NCBI GenBank assembly: GCA_950295325.1
Contig: OX485809.1
Location: forward strand, 13,888,001 to 13,952,000
Direction: 5' to 3'
Length of the DNA stretch: 64,000 nucleotides
From: Polytrichum commune
Lineage: Eukaryota > Streptophyta > Polytrichopsida > Polytrichales > Polytrichaceae
Shown: in pieces, positions 35,831 through 47,926 of the stretch
How positions within the stretch are numbered: position 1 is the stretch's first letter
How the letters are laid out: every line of letters begins with the position of its first letter
The notes under the pieces: generated by a model
What the model was told of the DNA's origin: nothing
What the model saw: the letters and a program-made list of their open reading frames with translations, nothing else
Database searches by the model: none
Made by a program: the position numbers and the translations under genes

Positions 35831-36560
35831 TAGCTTAGGCCTAACCCGGCTTAAAACCCACAAAATCAAGTACTAATGATCCAACATAAATCTAAATGCC
35901 ATAAAGCTAGATACCATGAGTCTACATGCTATAAATCTAAATACTATAACACTAAATGCTAGAAATTGAACGCTATGAGCTAAGCTCTTGTTTTTAAGTG
36001 CCTTAAATCCAAGACTACATCTAACAATGTGAAGCTAATTTCAAGACTAATTAGTCTTGGTCCTTCACCTTGAAACCTTGCACACACACGTGCTCCTCTT
36101 TTGCTTCCCACACACCCACACTTATAACATATGGGGTGCCAAGGAGCACGAAAGAAAGAGGGAGAGGGAGAGGGGAGAGTGAGGATTATATAGTGAGGTG
36201 AAAGGGAGTAGGTGAGCACCCCCAAGGCTGAAGATAAACCTTTTGATCATTTCCTACTTTGTAGGCTTTCATCTTATTCTTTAAGCCTTCAACTCTTAAA
36301 CCAACAACATAGATCCTAATTCAAACATTTAACTCAAGGAGCCACCCTTGGTTCACCACACACTATGCTCACCTAACTAAGGAACTTTCTTCACACCACT
36401 AAACTTCTAATCAACCTAAGGTCTAAACATAACTTCACTCAAACCTCACTCTTTTTATATTTTTGTGAATAATCATAAAATATCAAAACATAACTTCTAA
36501 TAATTTCAAAGGGTTAAGAACACATGTGGGCACCATTTTGGGCTCACAGGGTCCTTTGGA
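35831..36560 (-). mobile_element. LTR/leader-like sequence, copy X
   Basis: Read on the minus strand it matches 63,270-63,800: GAGCCCAAAATGGTGCCCAC, TTTATGATTATTCACAAAAA, TTAAATGTTTGAATTAGGAT, a TATA box in CACTATATAATCCTCACT, CGTGCTCCTTGGCACCCCAT and GTTATAAGTGTGGGTGTGT. The TATA box followed by a structured leader suggests an LTR or promoter region of a retroelement. No internal coding part is attached here. Confidence 0.6.
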
Positions 36561-38420
36561 CTTTGTTGTATGAGTACCTCAAAGTCCTTTGGGGGGATAC
36601 CATATCCGGTATCTTCAAGGCACTAGTGGCTAGCTAAGAACTAGTATAGTGTGTCACTATAGTGCCCATCCTCGAAAGGGGAGAGTAGTATTGCCCCAAT
36701 GTCCCTTTGGTGCAGGGCACATGAGAGAAGAGGGGCGCCAACCTCCGCAAGTTAAGTGTTAAAGTACGTGGAATTCTCACGGCCCACGAAATCGTCATAT
36801 ATCATTGTTGTATAGTTTGTTATTAGACAACTCTTTATATTTTGGTGTTTATGAAATTATTGGTATTATAATTTTTTTGAGTTTATATGAAATGACAGTC
36901 GCTAACTTGGGTAGGTAACACCATACATTTTTGAATTCCTATATCAACAATTCTTATAAATATTTGTGTTTGTTGAAGCTATAAGTTCTTATGCCATAAC
37001 ATCTCTATTGCTTAATCTGGTTGTGTGTGTACACACACATATATATATATATATATATACATAATAACACATGTTACTTGTATGTGCATGTTCCCTCAAT
37101 ACTACGACAACTTTACAGCATTTGTCATGTTAAAGAGAAGACGACTTTTTGATAATGATAAGACGTAACCTTCATCGGGTCTTTTGGCTTTTCCAGTTAC
37201 CGGGACAATACTATTTACGGGACGTAGTGCGTTTTTTTTAGGATACATGGTTTTCAGTATGAATAACTCCTATTTGGAACCACACCAATTTAGGAACTCA
37301 TTGTGCTATGTACACTACACTAAGTAGTCCTATTAGTATAAGTAGAATATTACCGTGGAAATAATCAACGGTGGCCACCCTAATTTTGCAGTGAAGGTGG
37401 AATTTATGTGCGTGGAAGACCCGTGGAGTTTCCCTAAGTCTTCAAAAACAGTTCCGATCAACATAAGAATTTCAATTATAGGGCAAATGTATCGTAAAAT
37501 TAAACCATCACCACATCAAGTTATATCAGCATGAACTATTCAATATGGTCCATCCTACATTTTGATTAGAATGTCAGTGTGCTTTGAGAGATAATGTGGC
37601 CCCACATTAATTAGCGCTATGAGAGTTGGTGTGGGTTCTAGAAAATTATTACGGCCCACAACAATTTTGGTGTATGGTTGGAGTCGGTGTGGAGGTTTGA
37701 ACAAAGAACTTTTCATACAAATTCATTGGGGACCAAACTCATTTCACATGTAAAGAACTGTTGAAATGAGTTTGACCCTCACTGCACTGATATGGAACAT
37801 TCTTCATTTGAACTCCACACAAACTTCAAGCGTGCACCGAAAACTTATCGAGCATGGAAAGCTTTGTATGCAAAACAACCAACTTCCAACCAAAACTCCA
37901 GTTGAATTAAAAGCTGATGTTAGCAACCTATAATAAATGTGTTAAACTTATGTAACAACCTGCTTTGAAATGTAGCAGTATAAGTGGCTCACCATAAAAG
38001 AGAATAACAAAGTAATGAAATTATCACGGAAGTACTTGAAATCACATCATTATATTACGAACACAATATTCCAATTGTAGGATTTTTTGCCAAGGGTGCG
38101 AGATTGTTTGTATATTTTCAGGTTTCAGACACTCATTTTGGCTTGGTTTTGTTTGTGGGGTAATAGAAAAGATGATTAGTGGGCTAACATGTTGAAGCTC
38201 ACCACCACGCTCCTCAGCAAATGAAAGTGGCCATTTCTCATCATCATAATGTCAAATGCACCACCGGTTACAAGAACTGCCCATCTCTATTGTATGTATC
38301 TGGAGACAACTCACACTATTGTTTATAGATTATCTGGATTCAAATTGCAGAAGGCGGCCTGCTCTATGCTTCAGAGCTATGTAGTTGTAGATGTTAATTT
38401 CCTCTGCCCATGGAAACTCA
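36561..38420. other. Intergenic with a microsatellite and a dispersed repeat
   Basis: GTGTGTGTACACACACATAT then (AT)n at about 37,023-37,060. A dispersed repeat at 37,690-37,915 recurs in the same orientation at 61,905-62,125, just beyond the other end of transposon copy 2. No gene. Confidence 0.55.
37690..37915. repeat. Dispersed repeat flanking transposon copy 2, left member
   Basis: Shares TGTTGAAATGAGTTTGACCC, GCACCGAAAACTTATC and GCAAAACAACCAACTNCCAA with 61,905-62,125 in direct orientation. It lies about 0.5 kb outside the left terminus of copy 2. Confidence 0.7.
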
Positions 38421-38590
38421 TGGACGAGACTTGTATGTGAGCGGTGAGCGGAGAGCGGAGAGCGGAATGGTGTAAAAATAGGAAAGATTCTATATTAAAT
38501 TTAGAATGGCCTAAAATAGTAAAAGAATATATTTAGAATATTTCATATTCTGCCAAAAATAGAAAAAATTGGGACCTATTTCCGTGGAAT
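38421..38590 (+). repeat. Terminal inverted repeat, transposase side, copy 2
   Basis: GTGAGCGGTGAGCGGAGAGC at 38,437-38,456 is a run of heptads. The subterminal ACCTATTTCCGTGGAATG lies at 38,574-38,591, about 153 bases from the outer end, as in copy 1's right end. Confidence 0.7.
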
Positions 38591-38967
38591 GTGTAGGCAC
38601 TAAATAAAATAAATGCCCTGAATTTGAAATGGTCTGATTTAGTTTGGGAACCGTGAAGTGCAAAAATGATAGTAAAATTGTGATATAATAAATAAGTAGA
38701 TGATGAAAACCAAGGATGATCCCAAGATGTATAGAGACACATGATATAGTTGAGTATTGTAATCCAACATTTTGAGCTGAATAAAAATAATCCATGCGAT
38801 TATATTTATTATATTATTGCCCTGACAATCTTAAATTATTCAATGAAAATCTTATATCACTTATATCACTTAGTCTATGTCGTACTCGATTAGAAACATG
38901 GATGAATAGGCACTACTTCATCGATCTATCATGTTGATGGGAGAAAGGGACACTCCTAGAGTAAATC

Positions 38968-41900
38968 CTAGGTCTGATCTAAAGGGTGAGTTAAAATTCC
39001 ACTCTCGAGAATTACTTTGACCTTGTTGAAGCTGAAGGTTGGCGCGTGGATGAAAAGGTCTACATCAGGATTGCGATGGCAGACCTTTAAAAGAATATAG
39101 TAAACATGCTTGCAATACGAGAATTGACTCCACCCTCGAAAGTTGGTCATTGTCTTCTTGAACGCAGGGCAGGTGCAACCCGGGAGGGAACTGATGGTGA
39201 TATGGTATTGTGTCACATCGGGTGGCGTCATCGAGTCTAGCGCAATGATGCAGCCATGGCCAGGGTGAGGAATCATCGTGACCGAGCGGAGTTGAGCTTT
39301 GAGGGAGTCCGAAGAGCCCATGGATAGCCGCTGCTGAGGGTTTGGACGGGTTGCGGTGCGCTTAACGAGCTTCCCTTCTCTCTTCCCAGGATACCTGTCC
39401 GCATCTGCTGGCACCGGCACGGAGTCTAGATTTGCCAGAGACGGTGCAGTGGAAAAGAGCCTTCTGGGTGAGACTGGCACTTTCTGCGGCAGTTGGAATC
39501 CGGCCGCCGCGAGGGCCAGGATCTCACGTTGCTTGAGGTTAGTGCCAAGTTTCACTGGCCAAACATCCGGAATGCTTGGTCTCTCCTGTTCCGCAGAGTA
39601 TTGAACAACCCATTTGCGCCTGCTACCCTTAACGCCCTATGGATATCATCTGAGCAGAAGAAAAACTCTGTGGTCTCTTTCACATTCCTCCTAGTGCTGT
39701 GCCATAGACCGGTGTACGTAGGGGCAGGGGTTGATTTTGCACCCCTTACGATTCTCTCAGTACACTTCTTTTTGGTGACAGCTCTCTGTGCCCAACAACA
39801 TTTGGCAGAAGTCTTTGGCAACCGAGCGATGTGCCACTCCTTCACGTTCACCCTAGTCTCCTCGACGGCAGTGACGTGGCTGATCCGTCCCTCGGGGATG
39901 TGGGACGGGACGACATTGTCGGCATGTGGCGCCAGGGGTGCAACTTCCGGGACATTGGAATCATCCTCTTCAATAATTATGGGCATGTTAGTGGAACGAG
40001 TCCGGACAGTCCTACCAGAGCCACGGGGATGTGAGAAGTTGATCTTATCATGTCTGTGTGACTCCTCTTCTGCTCCAAGAGGTAGATCTGCTTTCCGTTT
40101 CGTGGACCCGAATACCTCTTCCCCAGCCATGCAAGGCACCCGGGTACAGAACTCTTCTGCTCCAGGCATGTCCATCATGGGGTCTTCGAGGACTAAAGGA
40201 TTACCCATTTGCTTCGCCCTGCGTTTTGCCAACCTTAGCTTGAGCTCTTTCTTTGTAGGGCATGTACCGCCGACATCACCTTTCAGGAACTGGTAGTAAT
40301 TGACAACCTGTAGGAAGCCTCGAACGAAGTCGTCCACGGTAGCAACATAGAGGTCGCCGCCGCTGTTTCCAGACGCTTGAAGCCACTTGTTGTGTATTGA
40401 TTCGGCGAGATTACATGAAGGCATTTCTGCTACTTCTCCTTCTGTAAATTTCTGCGTGCACATAGTGGAAGCAATTATAAATTGGAGAAGAGTTGTAAAA
40501 ATTACAGTGAAAGAAAAAAAAACAACAAAATTTGGGACAACATACCCCGGTCATGAAGCCTCCCCATTGGCGATAACGGAAATGCCAGAATGCAAGCCAG
40601 AGCTCCAGTTTGTCAAGTGCCTTCTCTGTCACTGCCTCGGCGGATACCCACCATGCACGTAGCCCGTGGTACAGGTTTTCCGCTTCGTCCATGGTCCTCG
40701 CGGTCCTATATTGGTGGCACATCTTCTTGTGCTGCTCCCAGAGTTCTTCAGGAATGTATTTCTCGGTATACTTAACCATAGATTGGGTCCAGTGAAACTG
40801 ACAGGTTCTCTCCCGGTCATCCATGCGGTCCTCCTTCTTCCCGTTGCCATATATGACCCGAACTGCATTCCAATTGGCCTGGGCGCTGTCGGCCATGAAA
40901 CCCTTGAAGTTGGTATCGACAACACCATTCCTCTCCATCACAGCATTGAGATTCTTCCAAAAAAACGATTTGGGCATCACAGTCCTCCGATTGCATGTCA
41001 CAGCTTGCAATGGTCATGACACGACAATACGTGGAGTCATACACGTGGCATGCCATTGTGGTCCATTGTCTAACCCGTTTCACATGGTCGAACATCATCC
41101 AAGCATTCTCCAGATCTTCGCCGGGCTGCATACGCTTCACCAAGTCTACCCCACTACCAGGCCCGACTTCCGACATCTTGAAGACAAAAACCTTGTCAAG
41201 ATTAGCCCCCTGACCATGGAATTTGTTCTCCTGAACAAAGGCCCATAAACTGATTCCACGGAGTTTGGTGATAAAGTCCATGACACCATACCTTCTAAGG
41301 TATCGGAAGCTCATGACCTTGTTGCGGATGTTCGGGGAAGCCATGTCCTTGCACCGGTCGAATACAGGAACAAGTTCCTCCAGAGTGAGCTTCTTTGGTG
41401 GCGCGTCATCGGATTGAAGAAGATAGTTGCCAATTAGAACTTTGCTAATTAGAACTTTGCTAGCCTCCAATACAACTGCACTCTTGGTAGCCTGAGGAGT
41501 CTTCTCGATCTGTTCTTCAATTAGGCCACTGATCTCAGCCTTAGTGTCTTTGTAGTCGTCCACCTTAACAGGGTGATCGTGAGTTCCAATGTGGATGCAC
41601 GCTCTTGTGTGGTTGTTTTTGCCAGCAACATAATAAATTTTTGCTCCACATGTAGCAATACATGTTGGGGGTTCTTTACATACCTTGCAAACAAGCGTAG
41701 AGTCAGGTGGGGGCGTTTGATCCACTACAAAGGCTTGGAGGGTACAACCTTCAAACTCTGTCTCGTTGACTTCGAAAATACGAGGTCGGCGGATCAAATA
41801 TTCGCACTCCTTGTTGTTGCAACGCAGGTGTCCAACGCAGGCGGTGTCGTGATGTAAATACGTATACTATATAGATGTGTACGTATTTAATATTGCATTG

Positions 41901-43825
41901 TGATTATTGGTCTTGGAGAAAAATAATAAAGAATAGAAGTAGATTACTTTTTTTATTTACTCATAGTTTATTTTAGTTCATTACCTAAGGATAGAAGTGG
42001 ATAGAAGTTGCTTACCTTTATGTTTACTCATAGTTACTCTTAGTTACCTTTACCAAATGATAGAAATAGATTACCTTTTTATTTACTCATAGTTTATTTT
42101 TGTCTTTTAGTTATCTTGAGTTACTTTGGACCAATGGGTGATTAGGAGCCATGTGATGAGGATAAGAGAGAACTTTGTCTCTCGCATGGATAGGGAGAGG
42201 TGGTGAAGGAAAGATGTTATGTGATTATTGTGGGAGAGAAGTTGTTGAGAGAGAGAAGTGGATTCGAAGCTCACGGTGTGAGTTGTTTTGAGAAGAATAT
42301 GAAATAAAATACGAGGGATTTGTGATTCATGAGAGATCTCACTTGTTGTTTTGGAAGTTAGCAATCAAGATTTGTGCTTGTTTGAGTGGAGGGAAGTCTG
42401 TTGGTTCTTAAAAGAAGAGCTGAGACTTCGACCGACCATAGAAGACGGACAGATTAAAGAATTGAAGGCTTCAAGACTCGAATGTGTGGTTGCTTGTGGC
42501 ACGTTGTCTTTTTCTTATGTGTGTGATTCCAAGCCGGTTTTGGAGGCTAGTTGCATTTCATTTCTGCATCGTAATTTGTTTGCTGTGTGACAACGAAGTG
42601 GGATTAATGACCCACAAGATTGTTTGTGACAACGAAGTGGGATTAATCACCCACAAGGTTGTTTTCTGTCATTCCCACTGGTGAGGCGCGATTGCTGGTC
42701 ACCGTGGGTTTGAAAGTTTAGGAGCCAATCTTTCGGACGTCAGCTCGTGTTCTGACGTCCCGTTTTACCCGTCCGAAGCCCGTGGTTTCTTATCACACTA
42801 CCCTTACCCTTTATCCATATAGAGCCGCAACAGAATAGGTCGACGGGAAAGAGGTTGAAGATTAGAAGAAATTGAAGAAATTGAAGACTAGAAGACCGGA
42901 GGATTCGATTGAAGACCAGAAGATTCGACGGGTCTGATAAAATCTAGTTGCAGCCAGAAGCCCAGCGCTTTCCCAAGGCGGAACCCTCTCTACCCGACAG
43001 CGGAAGAACGGAAGGAGAAACCAAAGTCGTTTGTGATGTTGGTGGTGATGGTCTTCGTCCACACATGGCCGTCGTAACGCTTGTCCATTCCCTGCATTGA
43101 CTTGGCATGTGACCGTGCGGCTGTGTCACCAGCGGGTGGCAACTCAAATATGACGACACCATCGAACACATCAGGAAGGTACTCTACTCTCTCGTGTCTA
43201 ATCACTGAGTAATCTAATTTTTTTAGAATATTTTTTTTCCCGGCCTTCTTGCAAGTTGTTTTAGCAATGGAAATATGCTAACAGTCTCTTGGGACAAAGG
43301 ATATACTTTAGGAGCATTCCCACTAACTATAACCTGAGGCGGGGGCTTGGTGGGACTGCCCTCTTCATCTGAAGAAAGTGTAATTACAAACTGAACTCTA
43401 ACGTTTTCTACAATTGGCGTGTCGAGACCGGGCTCGAGCTTGACCTTCACATCACATGGCAGAGGAGTTTGAATGGTGCACGTAGAGGAATTACGAGGAG
43501 TGAGGATCTCAGTAGACGCAGCCATCTGAGAATGAGTGAGGCCATACACTCGGTAACTACCTGGAGGAAGACTCCAAAACAAGTTATTGTTCTCATCTCG
43601 CTGCGATAGCCGACCAAGGGTGTGTGTAAGTTCTGACGTGACAACATCAAAAATATCCTCGTCAACAATAATAGTATCCTCTCTGAAGCCGAACCGAATA
43701 CTCAGACGTTGGGACGTCACGTAAGTTAGACCGTCCTCTTGCATCCGAAAGGTAAGTGGGACTCTCACACCATCTGCATAGAGGACAGCCAACCCCAAGT
43801 CTCCAATAGCAGGAATATGAGCCAT
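38968..43825 (-). pseudogene. Mutator-like transposase with SWIM zinc finger, copy 2
   Basis: Collinear homologue of the gene at 29,274-32,809. Start at 43,825 (MAHIPAIGDLGLAVLYADG). The N-terminal part runs to about 43,230, with a frameshift in an A run, then VEYLPDVFDGVVIFELPP to 43,004. A 1,155-bp LTR splits the codons for RSSACVGH. The gene resumes at 41,840 with LRCNNKECEYL, CKVCKEPPTCIATC, CIHIGTHDHP, then the core CHVYDSTYCRVMTIA and, after a frameshift near 40,960, FKGFMADSAQANW and FWHFRYRQWGGFMTG. An intron (about 40,541-40,447) is in the same place as in copy 1. Exon 2 has MPSCNLAESIHNKWLQ. After another slip near 39,630 comes the SWIM finger, CTCPAF through CKHVYYIL (about 39,185-39,085). 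It has fewer internal stops than copy 1. Confidence 0.8.
41845..42999. mobile_element. Solo LTR, 1,155 bp, with GCGG target duplication
   Basis: It begins TGTCGTGATGTAAATACG and ends CCTCTCTACCCGACA, with TG..CA and TGTCG/CGACA terminal symmetry. GCGG is present immediately outside both ends (41,841-41,844 and 43,000-43,003). Removing the insert and one GCGG restores the transposase reading frame exactly. Inside is a 38-bp direct duplication (TGTGACAACGAAGTGGGATT.., 42,587-42,663). There is no internal region or second LTR, so it is a recombined solo LTR. Confidence 0.85.
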
Positions 43826-45179
43826 GATGAGGGGAATGAGCCTTTGCGGCAAGATGGAAATATGAAAGAGGATTCTAAACATTGTGGGCCATCTATATAT
43901 TACAAATGGGCTGCCAACGACAACGACATGATCCACATGATGGATGAACTCTGAACGAAAGCTTCACTAATATTTTCAATATGGAAACAGCCGCCCTTGG
44001 GTCTAAAAGTGATGGGTAACGCTGTCACGATATATATAAGTACAGCGTGCAAGTCATGGTAGACATTCTACTCGACAAGCAATTAAATTTGATTATTTGG
44101 CGCCGACTTAAAGCATGATTCATAACTAGGTCTAGAGATAGACTTGACGTTTCAAGACAAGAATAGAACGAATGACAAAGACCCAATTGGACATTAAATA
44201 TAGGACTGTCCCTCGTGCGAACACTTGTATAAGATCTCGTGATACTCAGCTCCTTTGTTTTAGAATCATAAGTTATGGACTCTCGAGTGCCGTAAGATGT
44301 GTTCGGTTCAAGGGAGGATTTTGGGAGTGTTGGAGTAGACATGTTCTGGAAGGGTGATACCTGACATGCAAAATCATATCAAGAGAAGGAAAAAGAGAGG
44401 GAAGTTGTATTTCAGTAGCACTAAGGCATTGAAGACAAGTAGAATGGGGAGGAAGAAGGCATAACACGAAAGATACGAGACAAATGGAATTAACAAAGTT
44501 TCCCTCCCAAATGTAGAACATCTTGCCAGAAAGGTGTTCAAGGTAAGGGTCAATTTGAATTAAAATTGAAAATGCAGTGGAGCAGTTACTTAAGTTAATT
44601 ATGATCATATGCCAATCCAAATTAGATATATTAATAACAAACATGAGGCTGGATGCCGAGTGACGTACTTATAAATACACCAGAGACCACGTGAACCATT
44701 TAGTGGATATAAGGGACACCCTAAAGTAAAGTGTTTCTTTTGGAGTGGAGGATTGAAATGGGCAAGGGAAGAGCATTAACCTTTAAGGAGAAGCTAGAAT
44801 AGGTTAGTTTAGTTGGAAGAGTATCGTCAAGGTATGGCTATACAAAATATTTCTTCCAATTAGTTTAGTTTGAATTATGTATTATCATTTGTACTATCAT
44901 TTTTATTTTTATAAAACATGATATTCTTCATTTTTAGATTACTTCTGGATTATTTCTATAAATGTTATTAGACATCCGTGTTCATTATTTTAATGTTCAT
45001 TTTTATGATTCCTTATATGTTTATAGCAACTTGACTGTAATAAAAACATATCGACATTATGTGAAAGAAATTATGGGATGGAATATTAGTGTGGATGTAA
45101 TACAGGCGAGACACATACATTGATAGAGTGATGTTCACATAGGAGGGAAGTGTAGAATTTGTGAAGCCGGTTCAGTTAC
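43826..45179. promoter_or_regulatory. Divergent intergenic region between the two genes of copy 2
   Basis: About 1.35 kb between the two outward-facing start codons (43,825 minus, 45,180 plus). It must hold both promoters if the genes were expressed. It is AT-rich, with TTATAAATACACCAG near 44,668 as a TATA-like candidate. No repeat family is shared visibly with the 1.0-kb equivalent of copy 1 (28,265-29,273). Confidence 0.4.
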
Positions 45180-45485
45180 ATGACAGGGTCCTCGCCGATA
45201 GAGTTAGTGAAACCAAAGGCGAAGAGGAGGAGGAAGGCACTTTTCTCAAGCAGGAAGTAATTAAGGGCATCTAGGATGAGACAACCGAAACAACGATATG
45301 ATAGCTTAAACAACACAGTCAAGGCATTGGAATTCTCCCCAGACCGCACACGGTCAAGGTCTCGTATACGGAGAAGCCAGACTCATAGTGGTGAAGACAT
45401 TGCTAGCAAGGAAACTGGAGTGGGTACGACCAGACAAGTGGAGATATCACATGATCTTTCGAGAATTTGCGAGACCCATGTATGA
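45180..45485 (+). pseudogene. N-terminal exon of ParB-methyltransferase, copy 2
   Basis: ATG at 45,180 opens MTGSSPIELVKPKAKRRRKA. After a TAA in the same frame it continues LRASRMRQPKQRYDSLN. The Arg/Lys cluster and the RM..R pattern match copy 1's first exon (LKKRR, KALERSRMGKNLTRF), which is also interrupted by one stop. The basic stretch could be a nuclear-localisation or DNA-binding tail. The downstream exons are 11 kb away because of insertions. Confidence 0.45.
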
Positions 45486-45744
45486 ACCTCAAGTCGATGT
45501 TAACATATATGCACTAGAAATTAGGGGTTGTATTCGTGAGCTAGAGAAGGCAACAAGTGTGGGCCCGTCGAAGCACTCGACATCACAATGAGACCGTCAC
45601 AAGTGGAAGGGAACAAGACTGCCGGGGTAGTAGCCTACCATCATTCCCCGCATTACAACGGACCTCTGAACTAGGCTTGCAGGGTTGCAGCCACGATTTG
45701 GAGCGGGGGAGTGACTCGAGGGAAGGGCAGTGGTCGCCCCGTGG

Positions 45745-46717
45745 AGAGGTTTGAGGTGAGAGCCTTGGGGGATGAAATTTGAACCTCGCAAATGACTTTA
45801 GATGGCTGGTTTAGGGTTGGCAAAGGGCTCCTTAGTGAGGTATGAGGTGAGAGCTGGATGATCCTTAGTAAGGTTCAAGGTGAGAGCTGGGGGGCAGAAA
45901 TTTTGGTGGCTTTGTAGGGTGGCAGGATGCTCTTAGTGTGGTTCGATGTGATAGCTTGGGGGCCAAAGATGAGAGGTGATCATATGAATTTCCGTGGCTG
46001 GATGGTCCTACTGAGGTTCGAAGTGGAAGTCGGAGCAGGCGGTGCGGTGCGGTTCGTTTCGGTTCCTTCATTCGTTCGTTTCGTTTCGTTCTTTCTTTCT
46101 TCAGCTTTCTTTTTCAGCGTCCTTAGTGAGGTTAGATGTGAGAACTGGGGGCAGAAATGTGAGGTTATTATCTGATTTTTGGTGGCTTCCTAGTGTGGTT
46201 GAATGGTCCTTACTGAGGTTAGAAGTTAGAGCTAGGGGCATTGTCGGATCCGACAGACCCCTAGGGGCAGATATGGGCACCTCGCTTTTGATTTTCGGGA
46301 GGGTCAAGGTGAGAGCTGGGGGCAGAAATGTGAGGTTATTATCTGATTTTTGGTGGCTTCTTAGGGTGGTTGGTGGGTCCTTAGTGAGGTTAGAAGTTAG
46401 AACTAGGGGCATTGTCGGATCCGACAGACCCCTAGGGGCAGATATGGGCACCTCGCTTTTGATTTTCGGGAGGGTCAAGGTGAGAGCTGGGGGCAGAAAT
46501 GTGAGGTTATTATCTGATTTTTGGTGGCTTCTTAGGGTGGTTGGTGGGTCCTTAGTGAGGTTAGAGGTTAGAGCTAGGGGCAGTGTCGGATCCGACAGAC
46601 CCCTAGGGGCAGATATGGGCACCTCACTTTTGATTTTCGGGAGGTTCAAGGTTAGAGCTGGGGGTAAAAATTTGAGGTTATTATCTGATTTTTGCTGGCT
46701 TCCTAGGGTGGCTGGAT
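45745..46717. repeat. Satellite array, 171-bp units with GTCGGATCCGAC palindrome
   Basis: The palindrome TGTCGGATCCGACA occurs at 46,242, 46,413 and 46,584, exactly 171 bases apart. Each is followed by GACCCCTAGGGGCAGATATG and preceded by TTAGAGCTAGGGGCA. More degenerate units (GTGAGAGCTGGGGG.., TCCTTAGTGAGGTT) extend left to about 45,745. Open frames of 223-248 codons across the array are artefacts of its periodicity. Confidence 0.9.
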
Positions 46718-47540
46718 TGTCACAACCCTTACTAGTCCCTTTAAAAATCTTGCCAATTTCCATTTCTAGCAAAGGTTACGAGTACTAACCCTTCGCATAC
46801 CGCCGTGCTAATGGTTAGCTCCTCCTACCCCGGACCATATAGTTCATAGGAGGGGAACCAACCCTCTGATTTTGCTTTCGGGACTCACCCTTAATCGGTA
46901 ACCCATTCCCAAATGTGGACTTCCATCCATGGAAGTCCAATCCCATGTTGATCATCGCGTTGCCGGAGCAACACTACAACAGCCCGAACCATACTAGGCA
47001 ACTATGGCCTCACAATGGGCCAAAGCCCATGGAGGCCGTGCCGTTCGGCCTCGGGTGGGTGAGGCCACACCACCTCACCCATATAAGCCTCTAGGACTGT
47101 ACGAGGGGCCCCTACCCCACCATCAACCAAGCTCTTGTCTCTTTACCAAGAGTTGGGGCCAAGTAGACATTTTCCTTTAGCCGCTGGGCCTAGAAGCCCC
47201 CAGCAGCTTCAGACCATCATAACTTTCTTGTATGATTTCTGATTCCAACAACCAACTACTCCATCTTCATCTACGCTTCACGTAGATGCCGATGAATTCC
47301 TCATTTGACCCATTCAGGCAAGTATTGACGACGTTATGCCTGTTTGAACCTTGGCAGTCCCAGGAATCACTCCCAGGCACTGCTCGACCAGGGCGCTGTC
47401 CCGCGACAGCGCCCCACTCAAATGGCCATAACTCCTAGCTCACACCTCCGATTGAGGTGTTCTTCAGCTTTCTAGAATCACCACGCCATGAGCTACGCAT
47501 AGCTCATGGCCTTACCCTTGTGCCTCCCAGTCTCCGAGGG
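46718..47540. mobile_element. Truncated LTR of the gypsy family, inserted in the satellite
   Basis: Starts TGTCACAACCCTTACTAG and follows the LTR at 47,927-48,905 through GCCGGAGCAACACTACAACA and GGCGCTGTCCCGCGACAGCG. It breaks off after GTGCCTCCCAGTCTC at about 47,537, where a GTGAGCGGCGAAG-type repeat begins. It is older and more diverged than the two LTRs of the complete element. Confidence 0.8.
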
Positions 47541-47926
47541 TGAGCGGCGACGTCTGTAGGCGGCGAAGTCTGTGTGAGCGGAGCGGCGAAGTATGTGAGC
47601 GGCGAACCCATAACCCTTGCTTCAAACCCACTAGGCATCCTTAAAGAAAGAAAAAGACGAAGGTAAAGGTGCGTTTCTTCAGCTTTCTTTTTCATTGTCC
47701 TTAGTAAGGTTAGACGTGAGCGCTAGGGGGACTGTCGGATCCGACAGACCCCTAGGGGCAGATATGGGCACCTCGCTTTTGATTTTCGGGAGGTTTAGGG
47801 TGAGCGCTGGGGGCATAAATGTGAGGTTATAATCTGATTTTTGGTGGCTTCCTAGGGTGGCTGGATGGTCCTTGTTAGGTTAGAGGTGAGAGCTAGGGGC
47901 ACTGTCGGATCCGACAGTCCCCTTGG
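47541..47926. repeat. GAGCGGCGAAG repeats, then two satellite units
   Basis: 47,541-47,610 is a short run of GTGAGCGGCGAAG-like units, similar in style to the transposon ends. From about 47,690 the 171-bp satellite resumes, with palindromes at 47,733 and 47,903, up to the gypsy insertion point. Confidence 0.7.

Noticed and set aside
40823-41248. Plus-strand open frames of up to 141 codons opposite the transposase
   Set aside because: Shadows of the minus-strand transposase. They contain no recognisable domain.
46042-46788. Long open frames on both strands (248 and 223 codons) that look like a repeat protein
   Set aside because: They run across the 171-bp satellite. 171 is divisible by three, so frames stay open on both strands by periodicity alone. 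No start context or domain.
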